Made by a program: the position numbers and the translations under genes
Assembly (NCBI GenBank): GCA_004295105.1
Contig: SHNC01000073.1
Location: 1 to 61,722, forward strand
Reading direction: 5' to 3'
Origin: Betaproteobacteria bacterium
GTDB taxonomy: Bacteria > Pseudomonadota > Gammaproteobacteria > Burkholderiales > Rhodocyclaceae
DNA length: 61,722 nt
Part shown: positions 17,068 through 27,900 of the stretch, in pieces
Numbering within the stretch: position 1 is the stretch's first letter
How the letters are laid out: every line of letters begins with the position of its first letter
The notes under the pieces: model-generated
Databases searched by the model: none
Seen by the model: only the letters and a program-made list of their open reading frames with translations
Told to the model about the DNA's origin: nothing

Positions 17068-19230
17068 GTCGCCTCCAGACGTCGAGGAGCCCGCCGGCTC
17101 GGGCTCCTCCGCAAGACGAGGCGGCACCACGCCGTCGTCCTCTTCCATCATGCTGCGGTTGCGGCCGCTGTCCTTGGCCCGATAGAGCGCTTCGTCCGCA
17201 CGCGCAAGCGCTTCGGCCGGATCGACGTCCCCGGCCCGAAGTGTCGCCACGCCGATGCTCACCGTCACCCCGATCTCGCCGAGTTCCCCGCGGACGGGAC
17301 TACCTGCCACCAGCCGCCGCAGGCGCTCCGCGGTGCGAAAGGCGCCGACCAGGTCGACGCCCGGCAGGAGAATGGCGAACTCCTCACCGCCGAGACGCGC
17401 GAACAGGTCGCTGTCGCGCAGCCGCGCCCCGACCAGCGCGGTGAAGTGCTTGAGCACCTCGTCGCCTCCAGCGTGCCCCCACTGGTCGTTGATGCGCTTG
17501 AAGTGGTCGAGGTCCAGCAGCACCACCGCGGCGCGCCCGAGCTTGCGTCGCACGCGCCCGAGTTCGTTGGTGAGCGCCGCATCGAAATAGCGGCGGTTGG
17601 CAAGCCCCGTCAGCGGATCGCTGGTGGCTTGCTGAACCAGCCGTTCCTCCAGCGCCTTGCGCGGCGAGATGTCCTGGTGAATGCCGACGACGCGGACCGG
17701 AGCCCCCTCCTCGTCACGTTCGATCACGCTGCCCGAGGCCAGCACCCACACCCAGTGTCCATCCTTGTGGCGCAGGCGATGCTCGCAGGAATAACGTGCC
17801 GTCTCGCCGCGCAGATGCGGCTCCAGCGACGCCCGGATGACCGGCCAGTCGTCCGGATTCACCCGGGTTTCCCAGCTTTCCAGGTTCGGCTCGATCTCGG
17901 TCGGCGCATGGCCGAGCATGCCGGCCCACTGCGTGTCGTAGCTGACCCAGCCGCTCGGGATATGCCAGTCCCACAGCCCCAGCGAAGCCGACTCGAGCGC
18001 CAGCGCAAGGCGCCGCTCGCTCGCGGCGAGTTGTTCCTCGATCCAGCGCCGATCGGTGATGTCGCGACTGATCCTGATTTCGCCCAGCAGCGTGCCATCG
18101 TGAGCCCGGAAGGGGATGCACATGGTGTCGAGCAGCCTGCGCCCACCGTCGCGACAGAGCACCCATTCCTCGCGGCGTTCGGTCGCCGCCAGGGGCTGCG
18201 ACCGCGTGGCCGCCCCACCCGGCGGCCAGGGCCCCATCCCCGCCAGCTCGGCATCGGTGCGCCCGAGAATGCCGTTCTCCGTACGCCCGAGGCAATCCGC
18301 GAACGCGGTGTTGCAGCCGAGATAAGCACCCCGCGTGTCCTTGAAGGCGATCTGGTCCGGCGCCGAGTCGATCAATGCACGGAGCAGCGCACGCTCGCCG
18401 GCCAGTTCGGCGTGGGGGCCGCGCACGCCCGACACGAAGAGCGCGCGGTAGATCATGACGAAGGCGGCCACCTTGTACAGGTGGCCGATGACGTTGAAGA
18501 TGTCCGAGACCTCGGTGTACCAGGTCAGGAACAGTTCGGCCAGGCCCAGCACCCAGGTGGCAGCCGCCAGCCATGACAGCGTCTCGTCGCGCTCGCGTCG
18601 GCCGCGCCGATGCAGAAGCACCGCCACCAGCAGATGGAACGCCGTCAGGCCATATTCCACACCGATCTTCAGCGACGTCAGGCCGACGCCGGGGATCATC
18701 GTACGGGGCAGCCAGTCGTGCTTGAACAGGGCCAGCCACCACCACGACGCGGCGAGGGCGAGCATGGCCGCGTTGACCAGCGCAGCCTTGCGGGCCGACC
18801 AGCGCTCTGCAGGAAGAAACACCACGACGAACAGCCCACAGGCCGCGACGAGGCGTCCTGCAAGCCAGAGGTTGATCGCCTTTTCCGCGCCACTCGCGCC
18901 GAGGAACTCGGGCATGCCTTCGAACACCAGCGTATGGCCGAAGTCGATCACCGCCACGCACAGGAATACCGCCCCCAGCCACACCAGGCGGCTGCCGCGC
19001 TCGATTTCGCGAAGGTTCCAGCCCAGCGCGAAGACCATGGCCGACACGGCGATGGCGATGAATTCGAGCGCCGTGTGCAGGGGCAGGTACTGGCGGGGAT
19101 GGGCGAAGAAGCTCGCCGACGGCAGCAGCATGCCCAGCGCGAGCAGCGCGGTCGATACCATCATCCAGAAGGCCGGCCGCTGCCAAGCCTTGCGGTCGGC
19201 CGCGAGGCCTGCAGTCATCGAGTGACCCAT
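17059..19230 (-). CDS. Membrane-bound PAS-PAS-GGDEF diguanylate cyclase
   Basis: 723 residues. The first ~270 hold about eight membrane segments resembling the MASE3 sensor module. Two PAS domains follow (~285-400, entered by LIDSAPDQIAFKDTRGAYLG, and ~410-535, a PAS_3 type with HRLRHKDGHWVWV and VVGIHQDISPRK), then a GGDEF domain (~545-705). The active site is RLGGEEF, complete, and five residues before it RDSD is the RxxD inhibitory site, so a working, product-inhibited c-di-GMP synthase is expected. ATG 19230 or 19218 could start it. It separates fbpA from fbpB. Confidence 0.9.
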   Translation of the reverse strand: MGHSMTAGLAADRKAWQRPAFWMMVSTALLALGMLLPSASFFAHPRQYLPLHTALEFIAIAVSAMVFALGWNLREIERGSRLVWLGAVFLCVAVIDFGHTLVFEGMPEFLGASGAEKAINLWLAGRLVAACGLFVVVFLPAERWSARKAALVNAAMLALAASWWWLALFKHDWLPRTMIPGVGLTSLKIGVEYGLTAFHLLVAVLLHRRGRRERDETLSWLAAATWVLGLAELFLTWYTEVSDIFNVIGHLYKVAAFVMIYRALFVSGVRGPHAELAGERALLRALIDSAPDQIAFKDTRGAYLGCNTAFADCLGRTENGILGRTDAELAGMGPWPPGGAATRSQPLAATERREEWVLCRDGGRRLLDTMCIPFRAHDGTLLGEIRISRDITDRRWIEEQLAASERRLALALESASLGLWDWHIPSGWVSYDTQWAGMLGHAPTEIEPNLESWETRVNPDDWPVIRASLEPHLRGETARYSCEHRLRHKDGHWVWVLASGSVIERDEEGAPVRVVGIHQDISPRKALEERLVQQATSDPLTGLANRRYFDAALTNELGRVRRKLGRAAVVLLDLDHFKRINDQWGHAGGDEVLKHFTALVGARLRDSDLFARLGGEEFAILLPGVDLVGAFRTAERLRRLVAGSPVRGELGEIGVTVSIGVATLRAGDVDPAEALARADEALYRAKDSGRNRSMMEEDDGVVPPRLAEEPEPAGSSTSGGDQA

Positions 19231-19330
19231 TGAGCATCCATCCCCCGGCGCGTCGCCGGCATGCCTTTCCAGTTCATGATCGGGGCCGCGCCGGACGTCA
19301 CCGCTTGGCGCCTGATCTTCGCGCGCTCGC

Positions 19331-21001
19331 TCACTTTCCCCGCCGCCGCACGATCTGGCGCGAGATGGCGAACATCGGCAGCAGACCGACGGCGACGATG
19401 GTCAGCGCCGCGGTAGACGCTTCGGCCAGGCGCTCGTCGGCGGCGAGCGTGTGAGCCTGCGTCGCCAACGTGTCGAAGTTGAACGGGCGGATGACGAGCG
19501 TGGCGGGCAACTCCTTCATTACATCGACGAAGACGAGCAGCACGGCCGTCAGCAGCGTGCCGCGCAGCATGGGCACATGCACCCGGCGCAGGGTCTGCCA
19601 CCGGCCCAGTCCGAGGCTGCGCGAGGCGTCGTCCATGCTGGGGGTGATCTTGGCCAGGCTGCCCTCGACCGCCTGCAGGGCGACGGTCAGGAAGCGCGCC
19701 AGGTAGGCATAGATCAGCGCGGAAATGCCGCCGGTGAGGAGCAGACCGGGATTGACGCCGAACGAAGCCTGCCACCACTGCGCCAGTTGCGTGTCGAGCC
19801 GGGTGAGCGGGATCAGCACGCCCACGGCGATCACCGAACCGGGCACCGCATAGCCCAGGGCGACGACCCGGTTCAGCAGTTGCGGCAGGCGCGACCGTGC
19901 CAGCCTCGCCGCATACGCCAAAATCAGCGCCAGCAACACCGCCAGCACCGCCGTCAACGCCGCCAACAGGAAACTGTTGCGCGCCAGGTGCACGAAGCGC
20001 GCGCCGAACTGCGCATCGCCCTCGGTCAGGGCCATCCTCAGCAGCAGCCCGGCCGGCAGCACAAAACCCAGCAGCAAGGGCATGAAGCAGGCAAACGCGG
20101 CCAGCAGCCCCCGGGCGGCGGACAGACGCAGGCGGGTCGGTGCGGCCTGCTGGCGCGAGGTGTTGTGAAAGCGCGCACGCCCGCGCGTCGCACGCTCCAG
20201 CGCCAGCACCAGGACGACGAAGCCGAGCAGCAGCGCCGACAGTTGCGCAGCGGCGATGCGGTCCCCGAGCGAGAACCAGGCCCGGTAGATGCCGGTGGTG
20301 AAAGTCTGCACGCCGAAATAGGAGACCGTGCCGAAATCGGCCAGGGTTTCCATCAAGGCCAGCGCGACCCCCGCCACGACCGCCGGTCGGGCGAGCGGCA
20401 GCGACACACGAAAGAAGCAGCGCCACGGCCCAAGGCCCAGCGAGCGGCCCGCCTCCAGCATGCCGCCGGCACGCTCGAGAAAGGCCGCCCGCGCCAGCAT
20501 GTAGCAATACGGGTAGAGGACGAACATGAACATCGCCACCGCCCCGCCGACCGTGCGCACATCCGGAAACCAGTAGTCGCCGGCACGCCAGCCGAAGGTC
20601 TCGCGCAAGGTCGTCTGCAGCGGGCCGACGAACTGCAGGAAGTCGGTATACACATAGGCCATCACATAGGCCGGCATGGCCATCGGCAGCACCAGTGCCC
20701 ATTCGAAGAAGCGGCGCCCGGGAAAATCCAGCATCGTCGTCAGCCACGCCGCCGTCACGCCGATCGAGCCCACCCCGAGCCCGACCCCGATGCACAGCAC
20801 CACCGTGTTCAGCACGAATTCACCGAGTACGGTATGGGCGAGATGCGCCCAAGTCTCGCCGGTGCCGCCGACGAAAATGTTCGACAACACCGACAGCACC
20901 GGCGCGGCGATCAGCAGCGCGATCAGCGCGGCCGTCGCGCTGAGCGCGAATCCGCTCTGGCCAAGACGCGCGAGCGTTCCCGACCCACCCATGGATTTCA
21001 T
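19331..21001 (-). CDS. fbpB: Fe(3+) ABC transporter permease, fused two-domain form
   Basis: 556 residues with about 12 membrane segments in two homologous halves, each a binding-protein-dependent permease domain. The EAA loops are visible at LEAGRSLGLGPWRCFFRVSLPLARPA (cytoplasmic, first half) and DDASRSLGLGRWQTLRRVHVPM (second half), which dock on FbpC. The architecture is that of FbpB/SfuB. It runs opposite to fbpC, the ATPase gene, from a shared 149-base region with a Fur-like box, and sits downstream of nothing but its own promoter. Confidence 0.93.
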   Translation of the reverse strand: MKSMGGSGTLARLGQSGFALSATAALIALLIAAPVLSVLSNIFVGGTGETWAHLAHTVLGEFVLNTVVLCIGVGLGVGSIGVTAAWLTTMLDFPGRRFFEWALVLPMAMPAYVMAYVYTDFLQFVGPLQTTLRETFGWRAGDYWFPDVRTVGGAVAMFMFVLYPYCYMLARAAFLERAGGMLEAGRSLGLGPWRCFFRVSLPLARPAVVAGVALALMETLADFGTVSYFGVQTFTTGIYRAWFSLGDRIAAAQLSALLLGFVVLVLALERATRGRARFHNTSRQQAAPTRLRLSAARGLLAAFACFMPLLLGFVLPAGLLLRMALTEGDAQFGARFVHLARNSFLLAALTAVLAVLLALILAYAARLARSRLPQLLNRVVALGYAVPGSVIAVGVLIPLTRLDTQLAQWWQASFGVNPGLLLTGGISALIYAYLARFLTVALQAVEGSLAKITPSMDDASRSLGLGRWQTLRRVHVPMLRGTLLTAVLLVFVDVMKELPATLVIRPFNFDTLATQAHTLAADERLAEASTAALTIVAVGLLPMFAISRQIVRRRGK

Positions 21002-21059
21002 CGTGATTCCGTTGTTGTTGGTTCGTGCGCGGCGCCCTGACGCGCCGTCTTCAGCGCCA

Positions 21060-21078
21060 AATTATAATTGATCGCATT
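21060..21078. promoter_or_regulatory. Fur-like box in the fbpB/fbpC divergent promoter
   Basis: Matches 13 of 18 fixed positions of the Fur consensus. It contains the palindrome ATTATAAT, which gives a TATAAT on both strands, so bound Fur would cover -10 elements of both genes. Confidence 0.5.
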
Positions 21079-21150
21079 TGGCCTGCCCCGGTGCAATAAT
21101 TCCGCCAGATTCCATCCGGCAAGGCCTTTGCCCGTCGTCCGCTCAACGCA

Positions 21151-22257
21151 ATGTCCCATCTCGAACTCATCGACATCGATCTGGCCTTCGGCCGCCACGA
21201 GGTCGTGCGTCAGCTTTCCTTGCGCCTCGAAAAGGGCCGCATCGGTTGCCTGCTGGGCCCGTCGGGCTGCGGCAAGACTACCGTGCTGCGCTGCATCGCC
21301 GGCTTCGAACCGCTTGCCGCCGGCGAGATCCGTCTCGATGGCGTCACCGTCAGCGGCGCCCGCACGCACGTACCGCCCGAGCGGCGCCGGATCGGCATGG
21401 TGTTTCAGGACTACGCGCTGTTTCCGCACCTGACGGTGGCTGACAATGTCGCCTTCGGCCTGAGCAGCGAGAGCGCGGCGACGCGGCGCGAACGCGTCGG
21501 CGAACTGCTCGGCCTCGTCGGTCTCGCCGAACATGGCGGCAAGTATCCCCACGAGATGTCGGGGGGCCAGCAGCAGCGCGTCGCCCTCGCCCGCGCGCTG
21601 GCGCCACGCCCCAGCCTGCTGTTGCTCGACGAGCCCTTCTCCAATCTCGACGTCGAACTGCGCGAGCGGCTGTCGTACGAAGTGCGCGACATCATCAAGG
21701 CGACGCACACCACCGCCGTTCTCGTCACCCACGACCAGCACGAGGCCTTCGCCGTAGCCGACGACATCGGCATCATGAACCAGGGCCGCATCCAGCAGTG
21801 GGACACGCCGTACAACCTTTACCACCGGCCGGCCAACCGCTTTGTCGCCGACTTTGTCGGCCAGGGGGTGTTCCTGCCCGGCCTGGTGCTCGACGAGCAC
21901 CAGGTCGAGGTCGAACTCGGCACGCTGAGCAGCGCCATCCCGCTCGAGTGCAGCGTCGGCTGCAGCGAGTGCGGCAAGTCGTGCAGGGTCGATGTGCTGT
22001 TGCGTCCCGACGACATCGTGCATGACGACAACAGCCCGCTGAAGGCACAGGTGGCGCACAAGGCATTCCGCGGCGCCGACATCCTTTACACGCTGCGACT
22101 CGCCAGTGGTGCCAAAGTCTTGTCGCTGGTGCCGAGCCATCACAATCATTGCATCGGCGAGCGCATCGGCATTCGCCTCGACGTCGATCACGTGGTGGCG
22201 TTCCGCAATGAGGCGGTCCAGCCTGCCCGCGAGGCCGTGATCCAGTTCGTCGCATGA
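21151..22257 (+). CDS. fbpC: Fe(3+) ABC transporter ATP-binding protein with a four-cysteine insert
   Basis: 368 residues. The ABC domain (1-~240) has Walker A GPSGCGKTT, Q-loop VFQDYALF, signature EMSGGQQQRVALARAL and Walker B LLLLDEPFSNLD. The C-terminal part is a TOBE-like regulatory region and carries C-x3-C-x2-C-x3-C at residues 267-278, within LECSVGCSECGKSC, which could bind Fe or an Fe-S cluster and report iron status. It powers uptake through FbpB. It overlaps aat by ATGA, an unusual pairing of iron uptake with protein turnover. Confidence 0.93.
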   Translation: MSHLELIDIDLAFGRHEVVRQLSLRLEKGRIGCLLGPSGCGKTTVLRCIAGFEPLAAGEIRLDGVTVSGARTHVPPERRRIGMVFQDYALFPHLTVADNVAFGLSSESAATRRERVGELLGLVGLAEHGGKYPHEMSGGQQQRVALARALAPRPSLLLLDEPFSNLDVELRERLSYEVRDIIKATHTTAVLVTHDQHEAFAVADDIGIMNQGRIQQWDTPYNLYHRPANRFVADFVGQGVFLPGLVLDEHQVEVELGTLSSAIPLECSVGCSECGKSCRVDVLLRPDDIVHDDNSPLKAQVAHKAFRGADILYTLRLASGAKVLSLVPSHHNHCIGERIGIRLDVDHVVAFRNEAVQPAREAVIQFVA

Positions 22258-22961
22258 TTCCCTGGCTCGTGGGGCGGCCGGCGTTTCCGCCCGTCGACCG
22301 CGCACTTGCCGATCCCAACGGCCTGCTCGCCGCAGGCGGCGAACTCAGTCCGTCGTGGCTGCTCGAAGCCTATCGGCACGGCATCTTTCCCTGGTTCAGC
22401 GAGGGCGAGCCGATCCTCTGGTGGAGTCCGGATCCACGGCTGGTCCTGCTGCCCGCCGAAATCCGCATCAGCCGTTCGCTGCGCAAGCGTCTGCGACGCG
22501 GGGAGTTCGAGATCCGCCTCGACACCGCCTTCGCCCGCGTCGTGGCCGCCTGCGCCGCACCGCGCCGCAGCGGCAGCGGCACGTGGATCACCGGCGGCAT
22601 CCAGTCCGCCTATCGGGCGATGCATGAACTGGGGCATGCGCACAGTGTCGAATGCTGGCAGGACGGCGAACTGGTGGGCGGGCTGTACGGCGTGGCGGTG
22701 GGTCGCGTGTTTTTCGGCGAATCGATGTTCGCGCACGTGACCGATGCCTCCAAGGCGGCGCTCGCGCATCTGGCGCGGCTGCTGGCGCTACGCGACTATG
22801 CCGTCATAGACTGCCAGATGACCACCGCCCACCTGCAGTCGATGGGCGCCCGCGAGATTCCGCGCACGCTGTTCGCCGAAGGCCTGGCGCGCTGGACACG
22901 GGAAGGTCCACCGCCGGAAAAGTGGACGAGCGATGCGCTGGCATCACTGTCGTGGGACTGA
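22254..22961 (+). CDS. aat: Leucyl/phenylalanyl-tRNA--protein transferase
   Basis: 235 residues, normal for Aat. It moves Leu or Phe from tRNA to proteins with N-terminal Arg or Lys, marking them for ClpAP. The hallmark stretches are [40 protein letters not shown], the glycine-rich [23 protein letters not shown] region and [10 protein letters not shown]. The start codon overlaps the fbpC stop (ATGA). bpt, which acts in the same pathway, follows 44 bases later. Confidence 0.97.
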   Translation: MIPWLVGRPAFPPVDRALADPNGLLAAGGELSPSWLLEAYRHGIFPWFSEGEPILWWSPDPRLVLLPAEIRISRSLRKRLRRGEFEIRLDTAFARVVAACAAPRRSGSGTWITGGIQSAYRAMHELGHAHSVECWQDGELVGGLYGVAVGRVFFGESMFAHVTDASKAALAHLARLLALRDYAVIDCQMTTAHLQSMGAREIPRTLFAEGLARWTREGPPPEKWTSDALASLSWD

Positions 22962-23005
22962 CGCCAAACCGACTTTCGCAGGCCGACTTTCGCAGGAATT
23001 GCACG

Positions 23006-23734
23006 ATGCAGAGGGACTATCCTTACGCGCTCATCCAGTTCTACGCGACGGCGCCGTACGCCTGCTCCTACCTGCCCGATCGCAATGCGCGATCGCAGGT
23101 CGCGACGCCCGGCCACCTCATCGATACGACGCTGTACAGCGAACTGGTGAGTCGCGGATTCCGCCGCAGCGGTGTGTTCACCTATCGTCCGCATTGCGAC
23201 GACTGCAATGCCTGCGTGCCGGTGCGCATCCCCGTCGCACGCTTCGCCCCGGCGCGCAGCCAGCGGCGCGCGTGGATGCAGCATGCCGGGCTGCGCCCCT
23301 TCGAGCATCCGCTGACCTATTCCGAGGAACACTACGCCCTCTACCAGCGCTACCAGGCCGCGCGCCATCCGGGCGGCGGTATGGACCTCGACAATCGCGA
23401 GCAGTACACCCACTTCCTGCTGCAAAGCCACGTCGACACCCGCCTGGTGGAGTTCCGGGAGGGTGAGACGCTGCGCATGGTGAGCGTGATCGACCGGCTC
23501 AACGACGGGCTTTCCAGCGTCTACACCTTCTTCGACCCCGACATCACTCGCGCCGCCTTCGGCACCTACGGCATCCTGTGGCAGATTGAGGCCTGCCGCC
23601 AACTGGATCTGCCCTATCTGTACCTGGGCTACTGGATCGCCGAAAGCCCCAAGATGGCCTACAAGGTCCGGTTCAGGCCGCTGGAGCACTACCGCAACGG
23701 CGAGTGGGTGCCACTGGACGCCGCGCCACGCTGA
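23006..23734 (+). CDS. bpt: Aspartate/glutamate leucyltransferase (Bpt; ATE family)
   Basis: 242 residues. The N-terminal half has [13 protein letters not shown] and the cysteine pair in [18 protein letters not shown]; the C-terminal half has [35 protein letters not shown] and [11 protein letters not shown]. These are the ATE_N and ATE_C parts of bacterial Bpt, which adds Leu to proteins with N-terminal Asp or Glu. ATG 23006 gives family length and has AGGAAT upstream. With aat it supplies both branches of the bacterial N-degron pathway. Confidence 0.95.
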   Translation: MQRDYPYALIQFYATAPYACSYLPDRNARSQVATPGHLIDTTLYSELVSRGFRRSGVFTYRPHCDDCNACVPVRIPVARFAPARSQRRAWMQHAGLRPFEHPLTYSEEHYALYQRYQAARHPGGGMDLDNREQYTHFLLQSHVDTRLVEFREGETLRMVSVIDRLNDGLSSVYTFFDPDITRAAFGTYGILWQIEACRQLDLPYLYLGYWIAESPKMAYKVRFRPLEHYRNGEWVPLDAAPR

Positions 23735-23777
23735 TATTGCATCGCACAACACGCAGTCGGTTCGCTACAATCGGGCG

Positions 23778-24788
23778 ATGCTCTACGACATCGTCCGCCC
23801 CTTCCTGTTTTCCCTCGACCCGGAAACCGCCCACGACTTCACCATCGGCGCGCTGAGCGTCGCCGGCCGTCTGCTGCCCGCCGCAAGCCCCGCGACAGGC
23901 GACGCGGTCGAGGTGATGGGCTTGCGCTTCCCCAATCGCGTCGGCCTGGCCGCCGGGCTCGACAAGAACGGCGAGGCCATCGACGGCCTGGCACGACTCG
24001 GTTTCGGCTTCCTCGAGATCGGCACCGTCACACCGCGCCCGCAGCCGGGCAATCCGCGCCCGCGCATGTTCCGCCTGCCTGAGGTGCGCGCCATCATCAA
24101 CCGCATGGGCTTCAACAACCATGGCGTAGACGTGCTGGTCGCGAACGTGAAGGCGGCCAGGTTCCGGGGCATCCTCGGCATCAACATCGGCAAGAACTTC
24201 GACACCCCCATCGAGCGCGCAGCCGACGACTACCTCGCCTGCCTCGACAAGGTCTATGCGCTGGCAAGCTACGTCGCGGTCAATATCTCCTCGCCCAACA
24301 CCCAGAACCTGCGCCAGTTGCAGGGCGAATCCGAGCTCGACGACCTGCTCGGCCGACTGAAGGCGGCACAGACCCGGCTGGCGGACGCGCACGGACGCTA
24401 CGTGCCGCTCGCCCTGAAGATCGCACCGGACCTCGAATCGGCGCAGGTCATCAACATCGCCGACGCGCTGCGCCGCCACCGCATCGATGCGGTGATCGCG
24501 ACCAACACGACGATCGCGCGCGACAAGGTGCAGGGCGTGCGTTTCGGCGAACAGGCGGGTGGCCTGTCGGGCGCGCCGGTGTTCGAGGCATCGACTGCGG
24601 TCGTGCGCCAGCTCGCCGCAGCGCTCGGCGGCGAATTGCCCATCATCGCCGCGGGTGGCGTGCTGGACGGGCGCGGCGCGCGCGCGAAGCTGGAGGCGGG
24701 CGCGGTGCTGGTGCAGCTCTACAGCGGACTGATCTATCGCGGACCAGGCCTCGTGCGCGAGTGCGTACGGGCGACGATGCAAGGCTGA
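23778..24788 (+). CDS. pyrD: Dihydroorotate dehydrogenase (quinone), class 2
   Basis: 336 residues. It oxidises dihydroorotate to orotate with FMN and passes electrons to quinone at the inner membrane. Visible are [66 protein letters not shown] with the catalytic Ser of class 2, and the FMN phosphate region [13 protein letters not shown]. The short amphipathic N-terminus ([19 protein letters not shown]) fits membrane attachment. A TACAAT -10-like box stands twelve bases before the ATG. It follows bpt by 43 bases. Confidence 0.97.
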   Translation: MLYDIVRPFLFSLDPETAHDFTIGALSVAGRLLPAASPATGDAVEVMGLRFPNRVGLAAGLDKNGEAIDGLARLGFGFLEIGTVTPRPQPGNPRPRMFRLPEVRAIINRMGFNNHGVDVLVANVKAARFRGILGINIGKNFDTPIERAADDYLACLDKVYALASYVAVNISSPNTQNLRQLQGESELDDLLGRLKAAQTRLADAHGRYVPLALKIAPDLESAQVINIADALRRHRIDAVIATNTTIARDKVQGVRFGEQAGGLSGAPVFEASTAVVRQLAAALGGELPIIAAGGVLDGRGARAKLEAGAVLVQLYSGLIYRGPGLVRECVRATMQG

Positions 24789-24906
24789 TCCCCGCGCCGC
24801 TGCGCTGCAGCGATGCCGTCGACACGCTATCCTGTGTTCAGAGCCGGGGGCTTTTCCCACGTCGAGCGGGCATGCCCGAACCCGGCGCCATCGGAGGTTG
24901 ACGCGA

Positions 24907-27900
24907 ATGACGACGGATCGCATCCACTTCATCCTCAACGGCCGCGATGTGGTCGTGGCCGACCTCTCGCCCACCATGACGCTGCTGAACTGGCTGCGCG
25001 AGCGTGCCGCCCTCACTGGCACGAAGGAAGGCTGTGCCGAGGGCGATTGCGGGGCCTGCACCGTGCTGCTCGCCGACGTTCGCGAGGGCCGGCTGCGCTG
25101 GCGCAGCGTCAATGCCTGCCTGCAGTTGCTGCCGACGCTGCATGCACGGGCGGTGTTCACTGTCGAATCGTTGAGCGCCCCCGGCGCGGCGCTTCATCCC
25201 GCCCAGCGCGCAATGATCGACTGCCATGGCTCGCAGTGCGGTTTCTGCACCCCCGGCTTCGTGATGTCACTCGCGGGCCTGCTGCAGACCGACGCCGCGG
25301 CCGACGAACGGGCGATCGCCGACGCCCTGTCCGGCAATCTGTGCCGTTGCACCGGCTACCGCCCCATCCTGGCGGCCGCGCAGCGCATGTACGCGCTCGA
25401 CAGACCCGACACCGGCGCCCTGCCGCCGCCGGCCTGGGATCCAGCAGGAACCGACGCCGAAGCGGCGTTGGTCGGGCGGCTCGATGCCATCTCGGCGCTC
25501 GGCAGCCTGCAGGTCCGCCATGCTGGCGGCGAGTTCGCGGCCCCGCGCAGCCTGGCCGAGCTCGATGCCTTGCTGGCGACGAACCCGGACGCCACCCTGC
25601 TCGCCGGCGGCACCGACGTCGGTCTGTGGGTGACCAAGCAGTTGTGCGCCCTGCCCCGCCTGCTCGACCTGCTGCGGGTGCCCGAGCTCGCGGCCGTGAG
25701 CGAATCTGGCCGCGCGCTCGAGATCGGCGCCGCGGTATCGCTGGAGGAGGCCTTCGCCGCGCTCGGACGCCACTACCCCGAAGCCGACGAACTGTGGCGC
25801 CGCTTCGGCTCGCGACCGATCCGCAACGCCGGCACCCTGTGCGGCAACATCGCCAACGGCAGCCCCATCGGCGACTCCATGCCGGCGCTGATCGCCCTCG
25901 GCGCCCGGCTGCTGCTCAGGCGCAATGGCGCCACGCGCGACGTCGCGCTGGAGGCCTTCTATCCTGCCGACCGCAGCGTCCCGCGCCTTGCGCCGGGCGA
26001 ATTCGTGCAGGCGGTGCGTATCCCGCTGCCGTCGCCCACCGCATCGCAGGCCGCCGAGTTGTCAGCCGACACCTTGTCAGCCGATACGTTGCCGGCCCAT
26101 CTGCTGCCCGCCGGCGGCGCTGCCGCGCACGCGCCGGATGGGTTCCACTTCCGCACCTGGAAGGTGTCGAAGCGCCATGACCAGGACATTTCGGCCGTCT
26201 GCGGCGGTTTCGGCCTGACGATTTCCGGCGGCATCGTGCGTGCGGCCCGCCTGGCCTTCGGCGGTATGGCGGCCACGCCGCGGCGCGCGGTGCAGGCCGA
26301 AACAGCGCTGCTGAATCGCGTCTTCGACGCTGCCGCCCTCGCCGATGCCCAGGCGGCGCTCGGACGCGACTTCAGTCCCATCAGCGACATGCGTGCCAGC
26401 GCAACCTACCGCATGCAGCTCGCACAGAACCTGCTGACGCGCCTCCATCGCGCGCTGTGCGGTATCGCAGATGCGGACCTGCCTGCCCCTCCGCACCGGG
26501 TCGACACGCGCATGGCGCCAGTTGCCCAGCCCGCGCGCGCGCACGAGGCGACCTCGCTGCCGGACGGCGCCAGCGGCCAGCCGCTGCCACATGAATCCGC
26601 ACTGCTGCACGTGACCGGTGCCGCGCACTACACCGACGATCTGCCCGAACCTCGCGGCACGCTGCATGCCGCGCTGGCCCTCGCCCCCCATGCGCACGCG
26701 CGCCTGCAGGCCGTCGATGTCGCTGCGGCCCGCGCCCTGCCGGGCGTGGTTGAGGTGTTGACGGCGGCGGACATTCCCGGTGTCAACGACTTCGGTCCGG
26801 TGGTCGAGGACGACCCCATCCTCGCCGACGGCGAGATCCGCTTCCACGGCCAGCCGTTCTGCATCGTCGTCGCCGACAGCGTCGACGCCGCGCGCCGCGC
26901 CGCGCGCCTTGCACGTGCGGAATGCGAGCCGCTGCCCGCGCTGCTGAGCATCGAGGACGCACTGGCCGCGGGCAGCCGCGTGCTGCCCGACACCCGCATG
27001 GTCCGTGGCGACGCGGACGCCGCCGTCGCCGCCGCCCCACGCCGCCTGAACGGCTCGGTGCGCTGTGGTGGCCAGGATCACTTTTACCTGGAAGGCCAGA
27101 TCGCACTCGCCGTCCCGCGCGATGACGGCACGATGCAGGTGCATTCGGCCACCCAGCACCCGGGTGAAGTGCAGTTGCAGGTCGCCAACGCGCTCGGCCT
27201 GGACGCGAAGGACGTCGTCGTCGAATGCCGGCGCATGGGCGGCGGCTTCGGCGGCAAGGAAAGCCAGCCCGGACAGATCGCCGCGCTTGCGGCCATCGCC
27301 GCAAGGCGCGTCGGCCGGCCGGTGAAGCTGCGCCTCGATCGCGACACCGACATGATCATGACCGGCAAGCGACACGACTTCCGCTTCGACTACGAGGTGG
27401 GCTTCGACGACGATGGCCGCATCCTGGGGCTTCGCATGCAGCATGCGGTCCGCGCCGGCCACTCCGCCGACCTCAGCGGCGCGATCGCCGACCGTGCGTT
27501 GTTCCATGCGGACAACGCCTACTACCTGCCTGCGGTCACGGTCGATTCGCTGCGGCTGCGCACGCACACCGTGTCCAATACGGCTTTCCGCGGCTTCGGC
27601 GGGCCGCAGGGCATGTTCGGCATCGAGGAATTGATCGACGCCATCGCCCGCGCGCTGCGCCTCGATCCGCTGGACGTGCGCAAATGCAACCTCTACGGCA
27701 TCGGCGAACGCGACCTCACCCCTTATGGCCAGCGCGTCACCGACAACGTCCTTCATCGCCTGGTGGATGAACTGGAGGCGGACTGCGACTACCGCGCACG
27801 CCGCGCCGCGATCGTTGCGTGGAACGCGGGCAGCAAGGTGGTCAAGCGCGGCCTCGCGCTGACGCCGGTGAAGTTCGGCATTTCCTTCACGACCACGCAC

